Below are positions 46,564-55,448 of a stretch of DNA of 64,000 bases, piece after piece. The notes below the pieces were generated by a model. It had not been told where the DNA came from. It ran no database searches and worked only from the letters and a program-made list of their open reading frames with translations. Both the position numbers and the translations under genes were made by a program. Position 1 is the first letter of the stretch; each line of letters begins with the position of its first letter. The stretch is from Zoogloea sp. (GTDB taxonomy: Bacteria; Pseudomonadota; Gammaproteobacteria; Burkholderiales; Rhodocyclaceae), in contig NZ_JAKLLN010000001.1 in the NCBI RefSeq assembly GCF_023150065.1, positions 440,545 to 504,544 of the forward strand, in the 5' to 3' direction.

Positions 46564-47273
46564 GACGAGGCCTCCTCGTCCCTGAGCTTCTTCTGGCGGA
46601 TGCTCTCCCGGTCGTAGTCCCGTTCGCCGATGGGTACGGCAAAGCCGGGGCCCTTGTGCAGGATCACCCCCACCGGGCAGATGTGGGCGGCCAGATCGTC
46701 CTTGCTGAAGTCCGTGTCGGCCAGCCGGCCCGATTCCGCATTGACCACCAGATGCTTGTCGATGCCCCGGCCGGTGAGGGCGAACACCGCCTTGCCATCC
46801 ACGTCGCGGCTGGCGCGCACGCACAGCTCGCAGAAGATGCAGCGGTTGAAGTCCAGCAGCACGTCCGGGTGGGAGGCGTCCACCGGGCGCTCGGGGTAGA
46901 AGTGGCGGAAGCGCGGGCTGAGCATTTCGTACTCGTAGCCCAGGGCCTGCAGCTCGCAGTTGCCGCTCTTCTCGCAGGATGGGCAGAAGTGGTTGCCCTC
47001 GACGAAGAGCATCTGCAGCAGGCCGCGGCGCTCGCCGTTCATTTCGGGGGTATTGCTCTCCACCTCCCAGCCTTCCCTGGCCGGGGTGGCGCAGGCCGAC
47101 ACATGGCGACCGGCGGCCTTGACGATGCACAGCTTGCAACTCCCGTGGGCGGGAAAATCCTTGTGCCAGCACAGGCTGGGAATGTAGTGGCCGGCCTGGC
47201 GGGCGGCTTCGAGGATGCTCTGGCCGTCCTCGAAGGGCACGGGCTGGCCGTCGAGGAGGAACTGCCTGGTCAT
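46560..47273 (-). CDS. hoxU: NAD-reducing hydrogenase diaphorase small subunit
   Basis: 237 residues, like the N-terminal part of NuoG. A [2Fe-2S] ferredoxin domain (SLCWHKDFPAHGSCKLCIVK and a later SACATPA), an intermediate cluster motif NHFCPSCEKSGNCELQ, and a 4Fe-4S motif FNRCIFCELCVRASRD with a downstream HICPVGVI are all intact. It wires HoxY to HoxF. Both ends overlap neighbours by four bases. Confidence 0.93.
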   Translation of the reverse strand: MTRQFLLDGQPVPFEDGQSILEAARQAGHYIPSLCWHKDFPAHGSCKLCIVKAAGRHVSACATPAREGWEVESNTPEMNGERRGLLQMLFVEGNHFCPSCEKSGNCELQALGYEYEMLSPRFRHFYPERPVDASHPDVLLDFNRCIFCELCVRASRDVDGKAVFALTGRGIDKHLVVNAESGRLADTDFSKDDLAAHICPVGVILHKGPGFAVPIGERDYDRESIRQKKLRDEEASS

Positions 47274-49072
47274 GGTGTGTCCTCCTCGTGGGTCTGCAGA
47301 TGTGCGCCCGGGTCATCCCGGGTGGTGAGCTGGCGGGCTTCGGCCAGGGCGGCGTCCAGGTCGAAGGCGGGCTCGAAGTCCAGGGACACCAGGCGGCGCT
47401 CGTAGGCGGGGCGGAACTTCTGCAGGGTGTCGATCACCGGGTTGGGGGCGGCGCTGCCCAGGCCGCAGTGGCTGGCGTTCTTGAGCAGGCGGTCGAGCCA
47501 GTCGATGTCGGCCAGGTCGGCCTGGGCGCCGTGTCCGTCGGCCAGCTTGTCCATGAAACCCTTGAGCAGCGCGGTGCCGACCCGGCACGGGGTGCAGAAG
47601 CCGCAGCTCTCGTGGGCGAAGAAATGCACGAAGCTGCGCGCCACCTCGAAGAGGTCGCGGGTGCCGTCGAAGATCATGAAGGCGCCCGCCGTGGGTACGT
47701 CTTCGTAGGCGATGCGGCGCTGGAACTCGTAGGCCGCCAGGCACATGCCGGAGGCGCCACCCACCTGCACGGCCTGGGTGTCGCTGGCGCCGCAGTCCTC
47801 CAGCACCCGGGCGATGGACACGCCGAAGGGGTATTCGTAGATGCCGGGTGCGGCGCAGTCGCCGGAGATGGACAGGAGCTTGGTGCCGGCCGACTGGGCG
47901 GTGCCAGTGGCGGCAAAGGCCTCGCCGCCGTGGAGGGCGATGAGGCAGGTCTTGGCCAGGGTCTCGACGTTGTTCACCACCGTCGGACGGCCCAGGTAGC
48001 CGTGGGTGACCGGGAAGGGCGGACGGATGCGCGGCGTGCCGCGCTTGCCCTCCAGGGACTCGATGAGGGCGGACTCCTCGCCGCACACATAGGCGCCGGC
48101 GCCCAGGTGGATGCGGATGTCGAAATCGAAGCCGGTCTGGCCCAGTACGTCGGCCCCCAGCAGCTGCGCAGCGCGGCGGCGGGCGAGCACGGCCTCGAGC
48201 TGCGGGCGCAGGTACTGGTATTCACCGCGCAGGTAGAGGAAGCCTTCCGACGCGCCCACGGCCCAGGCGGCCAGGGTCATGCCCTCGAAGACCAGGTCGG
48301 CAAAGCTGTTCAGCAGCACCCGGTCCTTGAAGGTGCCGGGTTCGCCCTCGTCGGCGTTGCAGACGATCACCTTGGTGTCGCCGGCGGCGTTGCGGGCGCT
48401 GGCCCATTTGACGGCGGTGGCAAAGCCGGCGCCACCCCGGCCGCGCAGGTTGGAGGCCTGCATCTCGGCCAGCCAGCCGTCGCGGCCGCGGGCGATGGCG
48501 GCGGCGAGGGCTTCGCCAGGCTTCATGGTGAGGCTGAGGAGGGTATCCCGGCGCCGGATGTTGTCGTCGATGTGAAAGTACTCGGTCGGCCATGCGTCGA
48601 GGGGGCGCTGCTGGCGGATCAGTTCGGCGATCTCGTTGATGCGCCGGTGGGTGAGCTGGCTGATGGCGCGGCCATTGACCAGCATGGCGGGCCCCTGGTC
48701 GCACAGCCCGGTGCAGGACGTGGTGGCAATGCTGACGAGACCGTCTTCGGAGAGCTTGCCGGGCTCGATCCACAGCTTGCGGCACAGGGCGTCCATCAGC
48801 TCGGCGTTGCCCAGCATGCGGTCGGTGATGTTGTCGGAGAACAGAACCCGGTAGCGTCCGGCCGGCCGGGTGTGGAGAAAACTGTAGAAGCCGGCGACCC
48901 CTTCCACCCGGGCCCGGGGCAGTTGCAGCGCCCGGGCGATGTCGGTGAGGGTTGGGGCTGGCAGCCAGCCCTCGAGGGCCTGGGCGTCGATGAGGATCTG
49001 CAGCAGCTCGGTCGGCTGATGGCCGTGCTGATGCAGGATGGAATCGAGGGCGGCGGGCGGCTGCGTATGCAC
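47270..49072 (-). CDS. hoxF: NAD-reducing hydrogenase diaphorase large subunit
   Basis: 600 residues with three parts: an N-terminal NuoE-like thioredoxin domain (about 1-160) that keeps only the Cys pair in TTSCTGLCDQGP, a NuoF-like FMN/NADH domain (LRGRGGAGFATAVKW, NADEGEPGTFKDR, GAGAYVCGEESALIES) and a C-terminal 4Fe-4S site (ESCGFCTPCRVG with a later CGLG). This NuoE-NuoF fusion matches Ralstonia HoxF (602). It reduces NAD with electrons from H2. The GTG start has GGAG seven bases upstream and heads the operon. Confidence 0.93.
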   Translation of the reverse strand: MHTQPPAALDSILHQHGHQPTELLQILIDAQALEGWLPAPTLTDIARALQLPRARVEGVAGFYSFLHTRPAGRYRVLFSDNITDRMLGNAELMDALCRKLWIEPGKLSEDGLVSIATTSCTGLCDQGPAMLVNGRAISQLTHRRINEIAELIRQQRPLDAWPTEYFHIDDNIRRRDTLLSLTMKPGEALAAAIARGRDGWLAEMQASNLRGRGGAGFATAVKWASARNAAGDTKVIVCNADEGEPGTFKDRVLLNSFADLVFEGMTLAAWAVGASEGFLYLRGEYQYLRPQLEAVLARRRAAQLLGADVLGQTGFDFDIRIHLGAGAYVCGEESALIESLEGKRGTPRIRPPFPVTHGYLGRPTVVNNVETLAKTCLIALHGGEAFAATGTAQSAGTKLLSISGDCAAPGIYEYPFGVSIARVLEDCGASDTQAVQVGGASGMCLAAYEFQRRIAYEDVPTAGAFMIFDGTRDLFEVARSFVHFFAHESCGFCTPCRVGTALLKGFMDKLADGHGAQADLADIDWLDRLLKNASHCGLGSAAPNPVIDTLQKFRPAYERRLVSLDFEPAFDLDAALAEARQLTTRDDPGAHLQTHEEDTP

Positions 49073-49159
49073 GGACTTCTCCAGCAGGGACGACGCTGCA
49101 AGTATGCGCCGGGCAAGCCCCCCGGGTTTGCGCTGGATCAGAAAAGGCGTTGGCGGCCC

Positions 49160-50371
49160 TCAGGCCTGCCCGGCGCGGCGCCAGCGGCGCAGCTCGGGAA
49201 ACACGCGGGGGCTGGCAGCGACCACCAGCACGGTCAGTACGCCGCCGCCGACCACCGCGGCCACGGGCCCCACGGCTGCGGCCAGCAGGCCGGATTCCAA
49301 CGCGCCGAGCTCGTTCGACGAGCTGATGAAGACCCGGTTCACCGCAGCGACGCGGCCCCGGAGGATGTCTGGCGTGGCCTGCTGGATCACCGTCTGGCGG
49401 ATCACCACGCTGATGCTGTCGAGGCCGCCGAACAGGGCCAGGGCTACGATGGACAGCATGAAGTGGGTGGAGGCGCCAAAGAGCACGGTCATCAGCCCGA
49501 AGCCGCCCACCGCACCCAGGAACAGCCGTCCATCCAGGGCGACACCGAAGCGCGCCATGGCCAGCCCGGCCACGGCGGCGCCCACGGCCGGGGCGGTGCT
49601 GAGCATGCCCAGGCCCGCGGGTCCGATCTGCAGGATGTCCTTGGCGTAAACGGGCAGCAGGGCCACCGCGCCGCCAAAGAGCACCGCCAGCAGGTCGATG
49701 GACATCACTGCGAGGAGAAGCCGGGTGTGGCGGATATGGGTGAAGCCGGCCAGCATCGCGCCCAGGCGGCCCGTCTCACCTGGCGCCGGAGCCTGCCCAC
49801 GGGAGCGCTGGCGGATGGCCAGGGTGGCGGCCAGGGAAACAAGGGCGAACACGGTGTTGGCCAGGTGGATGGGCAGGGCCGAGTGAAACAGCGCCAGGCC
49901 CACGCCGGCCAGGGCCGGCGCCGCCATGGAGGCCACTTGATGCAGGGAGCTGGCCAGGGCGATGGCCCGGGTCAGCTGGGTCGGTGGAACCAGGGTGGGC
50001 ATCAGGGCGTCCCGGGCGGGCCGGTTGAGGATCTGGGCGCAGCCGGAGAGGACCAGGGCGCCGTAGGTCCAGGCTACGTCCAGATCCAGCCAGGCGGCGC
50101 TGGCCAGGAGCAGGGTGGCGCTGAGGGTGAGGGCCAGGCTGATGACGATCACGCTGCGCCGCTCGAAACGGTCGGCCAGATGGCCTGCCGGCAGGAAGAA
50201 GACGAGGATCGGCAGAAACTGGGCGAGACCAACCAGTCCAAGCGCCAGGGAGGTGCCGGTCTGTTCGTACACCGACCAGCCCACGGCCACGCCCTGGCCG
50301 AAGTGGACCAGGGCGCCCATGACGCTGATCAGCAGGTAGAGCCGGAAGTCCCGGGGCAGTGTGGTTTGCAA
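49160..50371 (-). CDS. MFS exporter (EntS/MFS_3 type)
   Basis: 403 residues, 12 hydrophobic segments. The motif-A loop AGHLADRFERRSVI and NRPARDALMPTLVPPTQLTRAIALAS are typical of the EntS-like exporters. It starts 8 bases after the C-S lyase gene on the same strand, so it may export a sulfur compound or amino acid made by that operon, but family members carry many substrates. The hox operon begins 87 bases further along the same strand. Confidence 0.84.
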   Translation of the reverse strand: MQTTLPRDFRLYLLISVMGALVHFGQGVAVGWSVYEQTGTSLALGLVGLAQFLPILVFFLPAGHLADRFERRSVIVISLALTLSATLLLASAAWLDLDVAWTYGALVLSGCAQILNRPARDALMPTLVPPTQLTRAIALASSLHQVASMAAPALAGVGLALFHSALPIHLANTVFALVSLAATLAIRQRSRGQAPAPGETGRLGAMLAGFTHIRHTRLLLAVMSIDLLAVLFGGAVALLPVYAKDILQIGPAGLGMLSTAPAVGAAVAGLAMARFGVALDGRLFLGAVGGFGLMTVLFGASTHFMLSIVALALFGGLDSISVVIRQTVIQQATPDILRGRVAAVNRVFISSSNELGALESGLLAAAVGPVAAVVGGGVLTVLVVAASPRVFPELRRWRRAGQA

Positions 50372-50379
50372 GCGGCGGG

Positions 50380-51534
50380 TCAGCCTGCCACTGCCCGGCG
50401 GATGCGGGCGAGGCCTTCTTCGAGGCGGTCTGGCGGGCAGCCGAAGTTGAGGCGCACGAAGCCCGGCAGGCCGAAGTCCTTGCCGTCGGAGAGGCCCACG
50501 CCGGCTTGCTCGAAGTGCCGGGCGGCGTTGTCGATGCCCTTCGCAGCCAGCCAGTCGCGGCAGTCGATCCAGGCCAGGTAGGTGGCCTCCACCGGCGTGG
50601 TGGACAGGCCGGGCAGGGCGTTGATGGCCTCGACCACCCGGGCGGCGTTGCTGCGCAGGGTGGCGATGAGGGCCTCACGCCAGGGGCCGCCGTCCCGGTA
50701 GGCGACTTCGGTGGCGGTGAGGCCCAGCACATTGACGTGGGGCACGATGCCGGCCATGGCGCGCTTGTAGCGGGCGCGCAGGGCGGCGTCGGGGATGATG
50801 GCGAAGGCGCAGTACAGGGCCGGGATGTTCCAGGTCTTGGACGGGGCCATCAGGGTGATGCTGCGGCGGGCGACGCTTTCATCCAGGGCGGCGATGGGGA
50901 TGTGCGGCGTGGCCGGGTCGAGGACCAGGCCGCAGTGGATCTCGTCGGAGCAGATGACCAGGTCGTGGCGCTCGGCCAGGGCGGCGATGCGGCCCAGCTC
51001 GTCCCGGTTGAAGACGCGGCCCACCGGGTTGTGGGGGTTGCACAGCATGAACAGGCGCACCCCGTCGGCCAAGGCGGCTTCCGTGGCGGGCCAGTCCCAT
51101 TCCCAGCGCTGGTCACGGTTCACCAGGGGCGTGGTGACCAGGCGCTGTCCGAAATTGGCCGGGGCGTGCAGGAAGGGGGGGGACACCGGCGTGGCGGTGA
51201 ATACGCCGTCGCCGGGCTGGCCGACGGCGCGTACCGCCACGTTGAAGCCGGTGACCACCCCTGGCAGCCACACCAGCCATTCGGGCTGGATGCGCCAGGC
51301 GTGGTCCCGGGCGATGCCTTCGACCACTGCCTCGAGCACCGAGGGCCAGGGGTCGGCATAGCCGAACACGCCGTGGTCGATGCGCGCATGGAGGGCCTCC
51401 AGCACCGGAGGCGGTGCGGCAAAGTCCATGTCGGCGACCCACATGGGGATCACGTCGCGGCCGGCGTAGCGGCGCCACTTGATGCTGTCGGAGCCGGTGC
51501 GTTCCGGGGCGGTGCTGAAGTCGAAGGTCGTCAA
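50380..51534 (-). CDS. PatB/MalY-type cystathionine beta-lyase
   Basis: 384-residue fold-type I PLP enzyme. The PLP lysine is in MAPSKTWNIP, and WVADMDFAAPP, NPHNPVGRVF and CSDEIHCGLVL match the MalY/PatB subgroup. It cleaves C-S bonds of cystathionine or cysteine conjugates to pyruvate, ammonia and a thiol. It lies between cysK (15-base gap) and the MFS exporter (8-base gap), suggesting a sulfur amino acid operon. A regulatory role as in E. coli MalY cannot be excluded. Confidence 0.88.
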   Translation of the reverse strand: MTTFDFSTAPERTGSDSIKWRRYAGRDVIPMWVADMDFAAPPPVLEALHARIDHGVFGYADPWPSVLEAVVEGIARDHAWRIQPEWLVWLPGVVTGFNVAVRAVGQPGDGVFTATPVSPPFLHAPANFGQRLVTTPLVNRDQRWEWDWPATEAALADGVRLFMLCNPHNPVGRVFNRDELGRIAALAERHDLVICSDEIHCGLVLDPATPHIPIAALDESVARRSITLMAPSKTWNIPALYCAFAIIPDAALRARYKRAMAGIVPHVNVLGLTATEVAYRDGGPWREALIATLRSNAARVVEAINALPGLSTTPVEATYLAWIDCRDWLAAKGIDNAARHFEQAGVGLSDGKDFGLPGFVRLNFGCPPDRLEEGLARIRRAVAG

Positions 51535-51549
51535 GGAGGCTCCCGGCGT

Positions 51550-52482
51550 TCAGACTTCCAGATGCTGGAAGAGCACGGTGGACAGGTAGCGTTCGCCAAA
51601 GGACGGGATGATCACGACGATCAGCTTGCCGGCGTTCTCGGGGCGCTCGGCCACCTGTAGGGCCGCCCACACGGCGGCGCCGGAAGAGATGCCGACCAGC
51701 AGACCTTCCTCGGTGGCCAGGCGGCGGGCCACGTCCAGGGCCGCGTCGTTGGGCACCTGCACGACTTCGTCGTAGACACCGGTGTTGAGAACGCCCGGCA
51801 CGAAGCCCGCGCCGATGCCCTGGATGGGGTGGGGGCCACGCTGGCCGCCGGACAGGATGGGGCTGGCGGCGGGTTCCACGGCCACCACCTTGACCCCGGG
51901 CTTGCGCGCCTTGAGCACCTCGCCCACGCCGGTGACGGTGCCGCCGGTGCCCACGCCGGAGACGAAGATGTCCACCTGGCCGTCGGTGTCGGCCCAGATT
52001 TCCTCGGCCGTGGTCTTGCGGTGGACGGCCGGGTTGGCAGGGTTCTCGAACTGCTGGGGGATGAAGTAGCGCGGGTCGGCGGCGGCCAGCTCCTCGGCTT
52101 TCTTCACGGCGCCGGGCATGCCCTCGGGGCCGGGGGTGAGGATCAGGTCGGCGCCATAGGCCTTGAGCAGCAGCTTGCGCTCGCGGCTCATGGTCTCGGG
52201 CATCACGAAGGCACACTTGTAGCCCCGGGCGGCGCACACCATGGCCAGGCCGATGCCGGTGTTGCCGGAGGTGGGCTCGAGGATGATGGTGTCGGGCTTG
52301 ATCTTGCCGGCGGCTTCGGCGGCGTCGAGCATGGCGGCGGCGATGCGGTCCTTGACGCTGTGGGCCGGATTGAAGAACTCCAGCTTGAGGGCCACGGTGG
52401 CGCCGCTGGCTGGCGCGAGGCGGTTGAGCTTTACCAGGGGGGTGTTGCCGATCAGCTCGGCTACGTTGTTGGCGATGCGCAT
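51550..52482 (-). CDS. cysK: Cysteine synthase A
   Basis: 310 residues. The PLP lysine is in the segment NPAHSVKDR, the substrate loop is [12 protein letters not shown], and [10 protein letters not shown] binds the cofactor phosphate; the C-terminal [13 protein letters not shown] is conserved. It makes cysteine from O-acetylserine and sulfide. It is the first gene of a three-gene unit with the C-S lyase and an exporter, behind a leader with a 21-base palindrome. The ATG follows GGAGACC. Confidence 0.93.
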   Translation of the reverse strand: MRIANNVAELIGNTPLVKLNRLAPASGATVALKLEFFNPAHSVKDRIAAAMLDAAEAAGKIKPDTIILEPTSGNTGIGLAMVCAARGYKCAFVMPETMSRERKLLLKAYGADLILTPGPEGMPGAVKKAEELAAADPRYFIPQQFENPANPAVHRKTTAEEIWADTDGQVDIFVSGVGTGGTVTGVGEVLKARKPGVKVVAVEPAASPILSGGQRGPHPIQGIGAGFVPGVLNTGVYDEVVQVPNDAALDVARRLATEEGLLVGISSGAAVWAALQVAERPENAGKLIVVIIPSFGERYLSTVLFQHLEV

Positions 52483-52509
52483 GGTTGGTCTCCGTGTCTG
52501 AAAGTCGGT

Positions 52510-52530
52510 GAATGAACGCTTAATTCATTC
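52510..52530. promoter_or_regulatory. Palindromic operator candidate upstream of cysK
   Basis: GAATGAA at 52510-52516 and TTCATTC at 52524-52530 form a perfect inverted repeat with a seven-base centre, 28 bases before the cysK start. On the minus strand it abuts a TAGAAT -10-like hexamer (52532-52527), a position suited to repression. Which protein binds is unknown. Confidence 0.5.
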
Positions 52531-52571
52531 TAGAGCTGTATCTGTCCTTGTTTTAGATCAAGAAGAAATAT

Positions 52572-53321
52572 TCAAATAATTCCCCGGGGTGAGGCCGCCG
52601 GGCTGTCCGCCCATCGGGCCGTATCGAAGACGAGCGCCTCGCTATCCCGCCGCCATTGCACCTGCTCCTGGCCCACTGCCAGCCACCAGGTCTGGGTGGG
52701 CTGTTCGGGAGCCCGGTGGGCGAAGGCGCCCGGTGTTAGGACGGCGGCACACCAGGCCGGGCCCGGAGCGCGCACGGAGGCATACAGGATGGCGCCGATG
52801 GCCGCCTCCCGGGCGTGGCGGGCGAGGGCCTGGGTGGCGGTGTAATCCCGGGGGTGCGTCCAGGCGGCCTGGTCCCGGTCCAGGGGCGGCTGGCGCAGGT
52901 CGATGGCGCCGGTGGCGATGCGGGTGCGGAAGGCGGTGTGGGCCACCGGGTCGAGTCGCTGCAGGGCGGGTGCATCGCGCAGGAAGCGCCAGCGCCAGTA
53001 GCCGAGCTCTGCGCAGGCGGTGGCGACGCTGTCGGCACCGTAGAAGACCCCCGGGTCGGCCGCGCTGCGGAAGCGCGAACCACCCCGCAGGGGGCTGTAG
53101 CGGAAAGGCGCGGCCAGCAGGTAGTCGAGGTCTGCGGTGCCAGCGGCGATGGGGGGCTTGCTGCCTTCGAGCAGGTCTTCGAGGAGATCCTGTTCGGCCA
53201 GGTCGTCCACCAGCTTCATGGTGGAGGCGACGTGCTGGGCCTCGACCATGCGCCAGACCGGGGCCTGCCAGGGGCGGGCCTCAGACGACAGCGCGGGAGG
53301 CGTCCAGGTAGTGAACGACAC
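52572..53321 (-). CDS. RES-domain toxin
   Basis: 249 residues. The RES fold elements are seen: WRMVEAQHVAS with the leading Arg, FRYSPLRGGSRFRSAADPGVFYGADSVATACAELGYW with the Arg and Glu positions, and a late ILYASVRAPG with Ser. RES toxins degrade NAD and belong to bicistronic systems with an Xre/MbcA antitoxin, which is the gene just upstream here. Its GTG start lies 41 bases inside the antitoxin gene. The total length is on the long side for the family. Confidence 0.85.
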   Translation of the reverse strand: MSFTTWTPPALSSEARPWQAPVWRMVEAQHVASTMKLVDDLAEQDLLEDLLEGSKPPIAAGTADLDYLLAAPFRYSPLRGGSRFRSAADPGVFYGADSVATACAELGYWRWRFLRDAPALQRLDPVAHTAFRTRIATGAIDLRQPPLDRDQAAWTHPRDYTATQALARHAREAAIGAILYASVRAPGPAWCAAVLTPGAFAHRAPEQPTQTWWLAVGQEQVQWRRDSEALVFDTARWADSPAASPRGII

Positions 53322-53661
53322 GCACCAGGCCTTCGGTGTTGCGGATCAGGTCGACGGGGCGGCCGTTGAGCGCCAGGTTGTCGCTGGCCAGCCATTTGCG
53401 GGCGGTGGCTTCGTCCCCGACGATGGAGTCGAGGGCCCGGAACAGGCGCACCAGCAGCAGGGCAAAGTCCCACTCCTTGCGTTTCGGGTCGAGGTGATAG
53501 TTGCCGGCGCACAGGCGGCTGACGCTGGCCGGGCTGACGCCCAGGACCTGGGCCAGCAGCGTGCGGGACAGGCCAAGCCTTTCGGCGGCGCGGGCCACGG
53601 CCTTGCCGAGCACGGCAGCGGCCTCGGGTTTGGGCGGGATGGAGCGGGCGAGGGCGGTCAT
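53281..53661 (-). CDS. Xre/MbcA/ParS-type antitoxin
   Basis: 126 residues. An N-terminal Xre-like helix-turn-helix (LGLSRTLLAQVLGVSPASVSRLC) is followed by a C-terminal DUF2384 toxin-binding domain (ARKWLASDNLALNGRPVDLIRNTEGLVRVVHYLDASR). It neutralises the RES toxin and represses the operon. A strong AAGGAGG site precedes the ATG. A TATAAT box on the minus strand (53687-53682) and a CTTTCT/AGAAAG palindrome sit directly upstream. Confidence 0.88.
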   Translation of the reverse strand: MTALARSIPPKPEAAAVLGKAVARAAERLGLSRTLLAQVLGVSPASVSRLCAGNYHLDPKRKEWDFALLLVRLFRALDSIVGDEATARKWLASDNLALNGRPVDLIRNTEGLVRVVHYLDASRAVV

Positions 53662-53681
53662 GATGCCTCCTTTCCTCAGAA

Positions 53682-53711
53682 ATTATAGGTTTGATCTCTT
53701 TCTGGAGAAAG
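53682..53711 (-). promoter_or_regulatory. Promoter and palindrome of the RES/Xre operon
   Basis: TATAAT is read on the minus strand at 53687-53682, 21 bases before the antitoxin ATG. Just upstream, CTTTCTGGAGAAAG (53698-53711) has inverted arms CTTTCT/AGAAAG that overlap the -35 zone, fitting autorepression by the Xre antitoxin. The -35 hexamer itself is weak. Confidence 0.5.
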
Positions 53712-53720
53712 GTTTCTTGC

Positions 53721-54206
53721 TCAGAGCCGGCGGATCTTGTCGAGGAGTGCGGTGGTGGAGCGCTGGTGTTCGAAGGGAATGGAGTGAACGCTCCCGCCCC
53801 GGGCCAGGGTCTCGGTAGCGCCGACAATGCGGTCCACCGGCCAGTCGCCGCCCTTGACCAGCACGTCGGGCTGGCAGGCGAGGATGGGGGCAATGGGGGT
53901 GTCCTCGTCGAACCAGGTCACCAGGTCGACGCAGCCGAGGGCGGCCATCACCGCCAGGCGGTCCTGCAGGGTGTTGATGGGCCGGTCGTCGCCCTTGCCC
54001 TGGCGGCGCACCGAGGCGTCGCTGTTGAGGGCTACCACCATGGCGGCGCCCAGGGCGCGGGCCTGGGCCAGGTAGGTGACGTGACCCCGGTGCAGGATGT
54101 CGAAACAGCCGTTGGTGAACACCAGGGGGCGGGGCAGGCTGGCGATGCGCTCCCTGAGTTGGTCAGGTGGGCAGATGCGGGCTTCGAAGGCGGGTGCGGG
54201 GTACAT
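53721..54206 (-). CDS. rfaE2: Heptose 1-phosphate adenylyltransferase (HldE C-terminal type)
   Basis: 161 residues of a stand-alone nucleotidyltransferase. RPLVFTNGCFDILHRGHVTYLAQA holds the HxGH site (HRGH), and GGDWPVDRIVGATE is conserved. It makes ADP-D-glycero-beta-D-manno-heptose for LPS inner core. The kinase half (rfaE1) is not here, as in many betaproteobacteria where the two are split. It follows the cardiolipin synthase gene by 77 bases on the same strand. Confidence 0.9.
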   Translation of the reverse strand: MYPAPAFEARICPPDQLRERIASLPRPLVFTNGCFDILHRGHVTYLAQARALGAAMVVALNSDASVRRQGKGDDRPINTLQDRLAVMAALGCVDLVTWFDEDTPIAPILACQPDVLVKGGDWPVDRIVGATETLARGGSVHSIPFEHQRSTTALLDKIRRL

Positions 54207-54283
54207 GGATAGGTCCGATTGGGGCGCTGAGGCGGAATTATGGGCTACCGGGCGGCCAGGGCGAAGGGGCCCCGTGGCGGCGC

Positions 54284-55444
54284 TCAGTGCCGGTTGCCGT
54301 AGCCGGCAATGCCGATCATCAGCCGGACCAGGCCGTAGGCGGTCCAGTTGATCAGGCGCTGGAGGGTGGAGCCCCGTTGCCAGCGGGCCGGGTGGATCTC
54401 CTGGCCGCCGGCGGCGATGGCCTGCTCCAGGCGGCCGCGCAGGGTGGTGGCGAAACCCGGGTGACGCACCAGCAGGTTGGCCTCGCGGGCCAGCAGCAGG
54501 CTGAAGGGGTCGATGTTGCTGGAGCCTACGGTGGCCCAGTGGTCGTCGATGACGGCCACCTTGGCGTGGAGATAGCTGCGGTGATATTCGACGATGCGGA
54601 TGCCGGCGTCGAGGAGCTGGCCATAGAGCGCCCGGGTCGCGCGCTGTTGCAGCGGGTGATCGGCGAGGCCCTGGATGAGCAGGGTGATGCGCACGCCGCG
54701 CCGGGCGGCGTCGAGCAGGGCCTGGCGGAAGCGCCGCCCGGGCAGGAAGTAGGCGTTGGCCAGCAGGATGTCGCGGCGGGCGCCGGCGATGCCCAGCAGG
54801 TAGGCGTTTTCGATGTCGTGCCGGTGCCGGATGTTGTCGCGGATCACCAGGGCGGCGTCCACGTCACCACAGGGCAGAGGGCAGGCCGGGGGCTTGCCGA
54901 CGAGGCGCAGGCGCCGCCGGAAGGAGGCCCATGCGACCAGCTCCCAGACCCGCCGCACGGTGGCATGGATGGGGGCGAGGAGCGGCCCTTCGAGGCGCAC
55001 GGCGTAATCCTGGCGGGGGGCGGCGATCTTGGGGTCTTCAAAGTCGCTGACGATGTTGATGCCGCCGACAAAGGCGATGCGGCCATCCACCACGGCGAGC
55101 TTGCGGTGCAGGCGGCGCAGGCGGCGCCGGCGCAGGGACAGGGTGCTGACCTCGCGGCGATAGATCAGCACATGCACGCCCGCTGCGCTCAGCGCGTCCA
55201 TCATCTCGTCGACAAATTCGCGGCCACCAAAGCCATCCACCAGCAGCCGCACGGTGACACCCCGGCGGGCGGCCCGCTGGAGCGCCTGGGAGACCTCCTG
55301 GCCGGTCTCGTCGCTGGCGAAGATGTAGGTCTCGAGATAGATCTCGCTGTGGGCGGCGTCGATGGCGGCGGTCAGGGCCGGAAAGAACTCGGCGCCGTTC
55401 TCGAGCAGGGTCAGGGCGTTGCCGGGGTGCCAGGCGATGCTCAT
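54284..55444 (-). CDS. Cardiolipin synthase (ClsB-like)
   Basis: 386-residue phospholipase D-fold enzyme with two HKD motifs: HRKLAVVDGRIAFVGG and HAKVAVIDDHWATVGSSN. The N-terminal ENGAEFFPALTAAIDAAHSEIYLETYIF and the lack of membrane segments before the catalytic region fit ClsB rather than ClsA. It joins phospholipids to cardiolipin at the inner membrane. The ATG at 55444 begins 4 bases after the nuclease gene, so both come from one transcript, an arrangement common for ClsB (ybhO with ybhP). Confidence 0.88.
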   Translation of the reverse strand: MSIAWHPGNALTLLENGAEFFPALTAAIDAAHSEIYLETYIFASDETGQEVSQALQRAARRGVTVRLLVDGFGGREFVDEMMDALSAAGVHVLIYRREVSTLSLRRRRLRRLHRKLAVVDGRIAFVGGINIVSDFEDPKIAAPRQDYAVRLEGPLLAPIHATVRRVWELVAWASFRRRLRLVGKPPACPLPCGDVDAALVIRDNIRHRHDIENAYLLGIAGARRDILLANAYFLPGRRFRQALLDAARRGVRITLLIQGLADHPLQQRATRALYGQLLDAGIRIVEYHRSYLHAKVAVIDDHWATVGSSNIDPFSLLLAREANLLVRHPGFATTLRGRLEQAIAAGGQEIHPARWQRGSTLQRLINWTAYGLVRLMIGIAGYGNRH

Positions 55445-55448
55445 GAGC

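Noticed and set aside
49073-49159. GG-N10-GC in front of hoxF as a sigma-54 promoter.
   Set aside because: The surrounding bases do not match TGGCAC or TTGCA, and in such GC-rich DNA the dinucleotide spacing alone is expected by chance.
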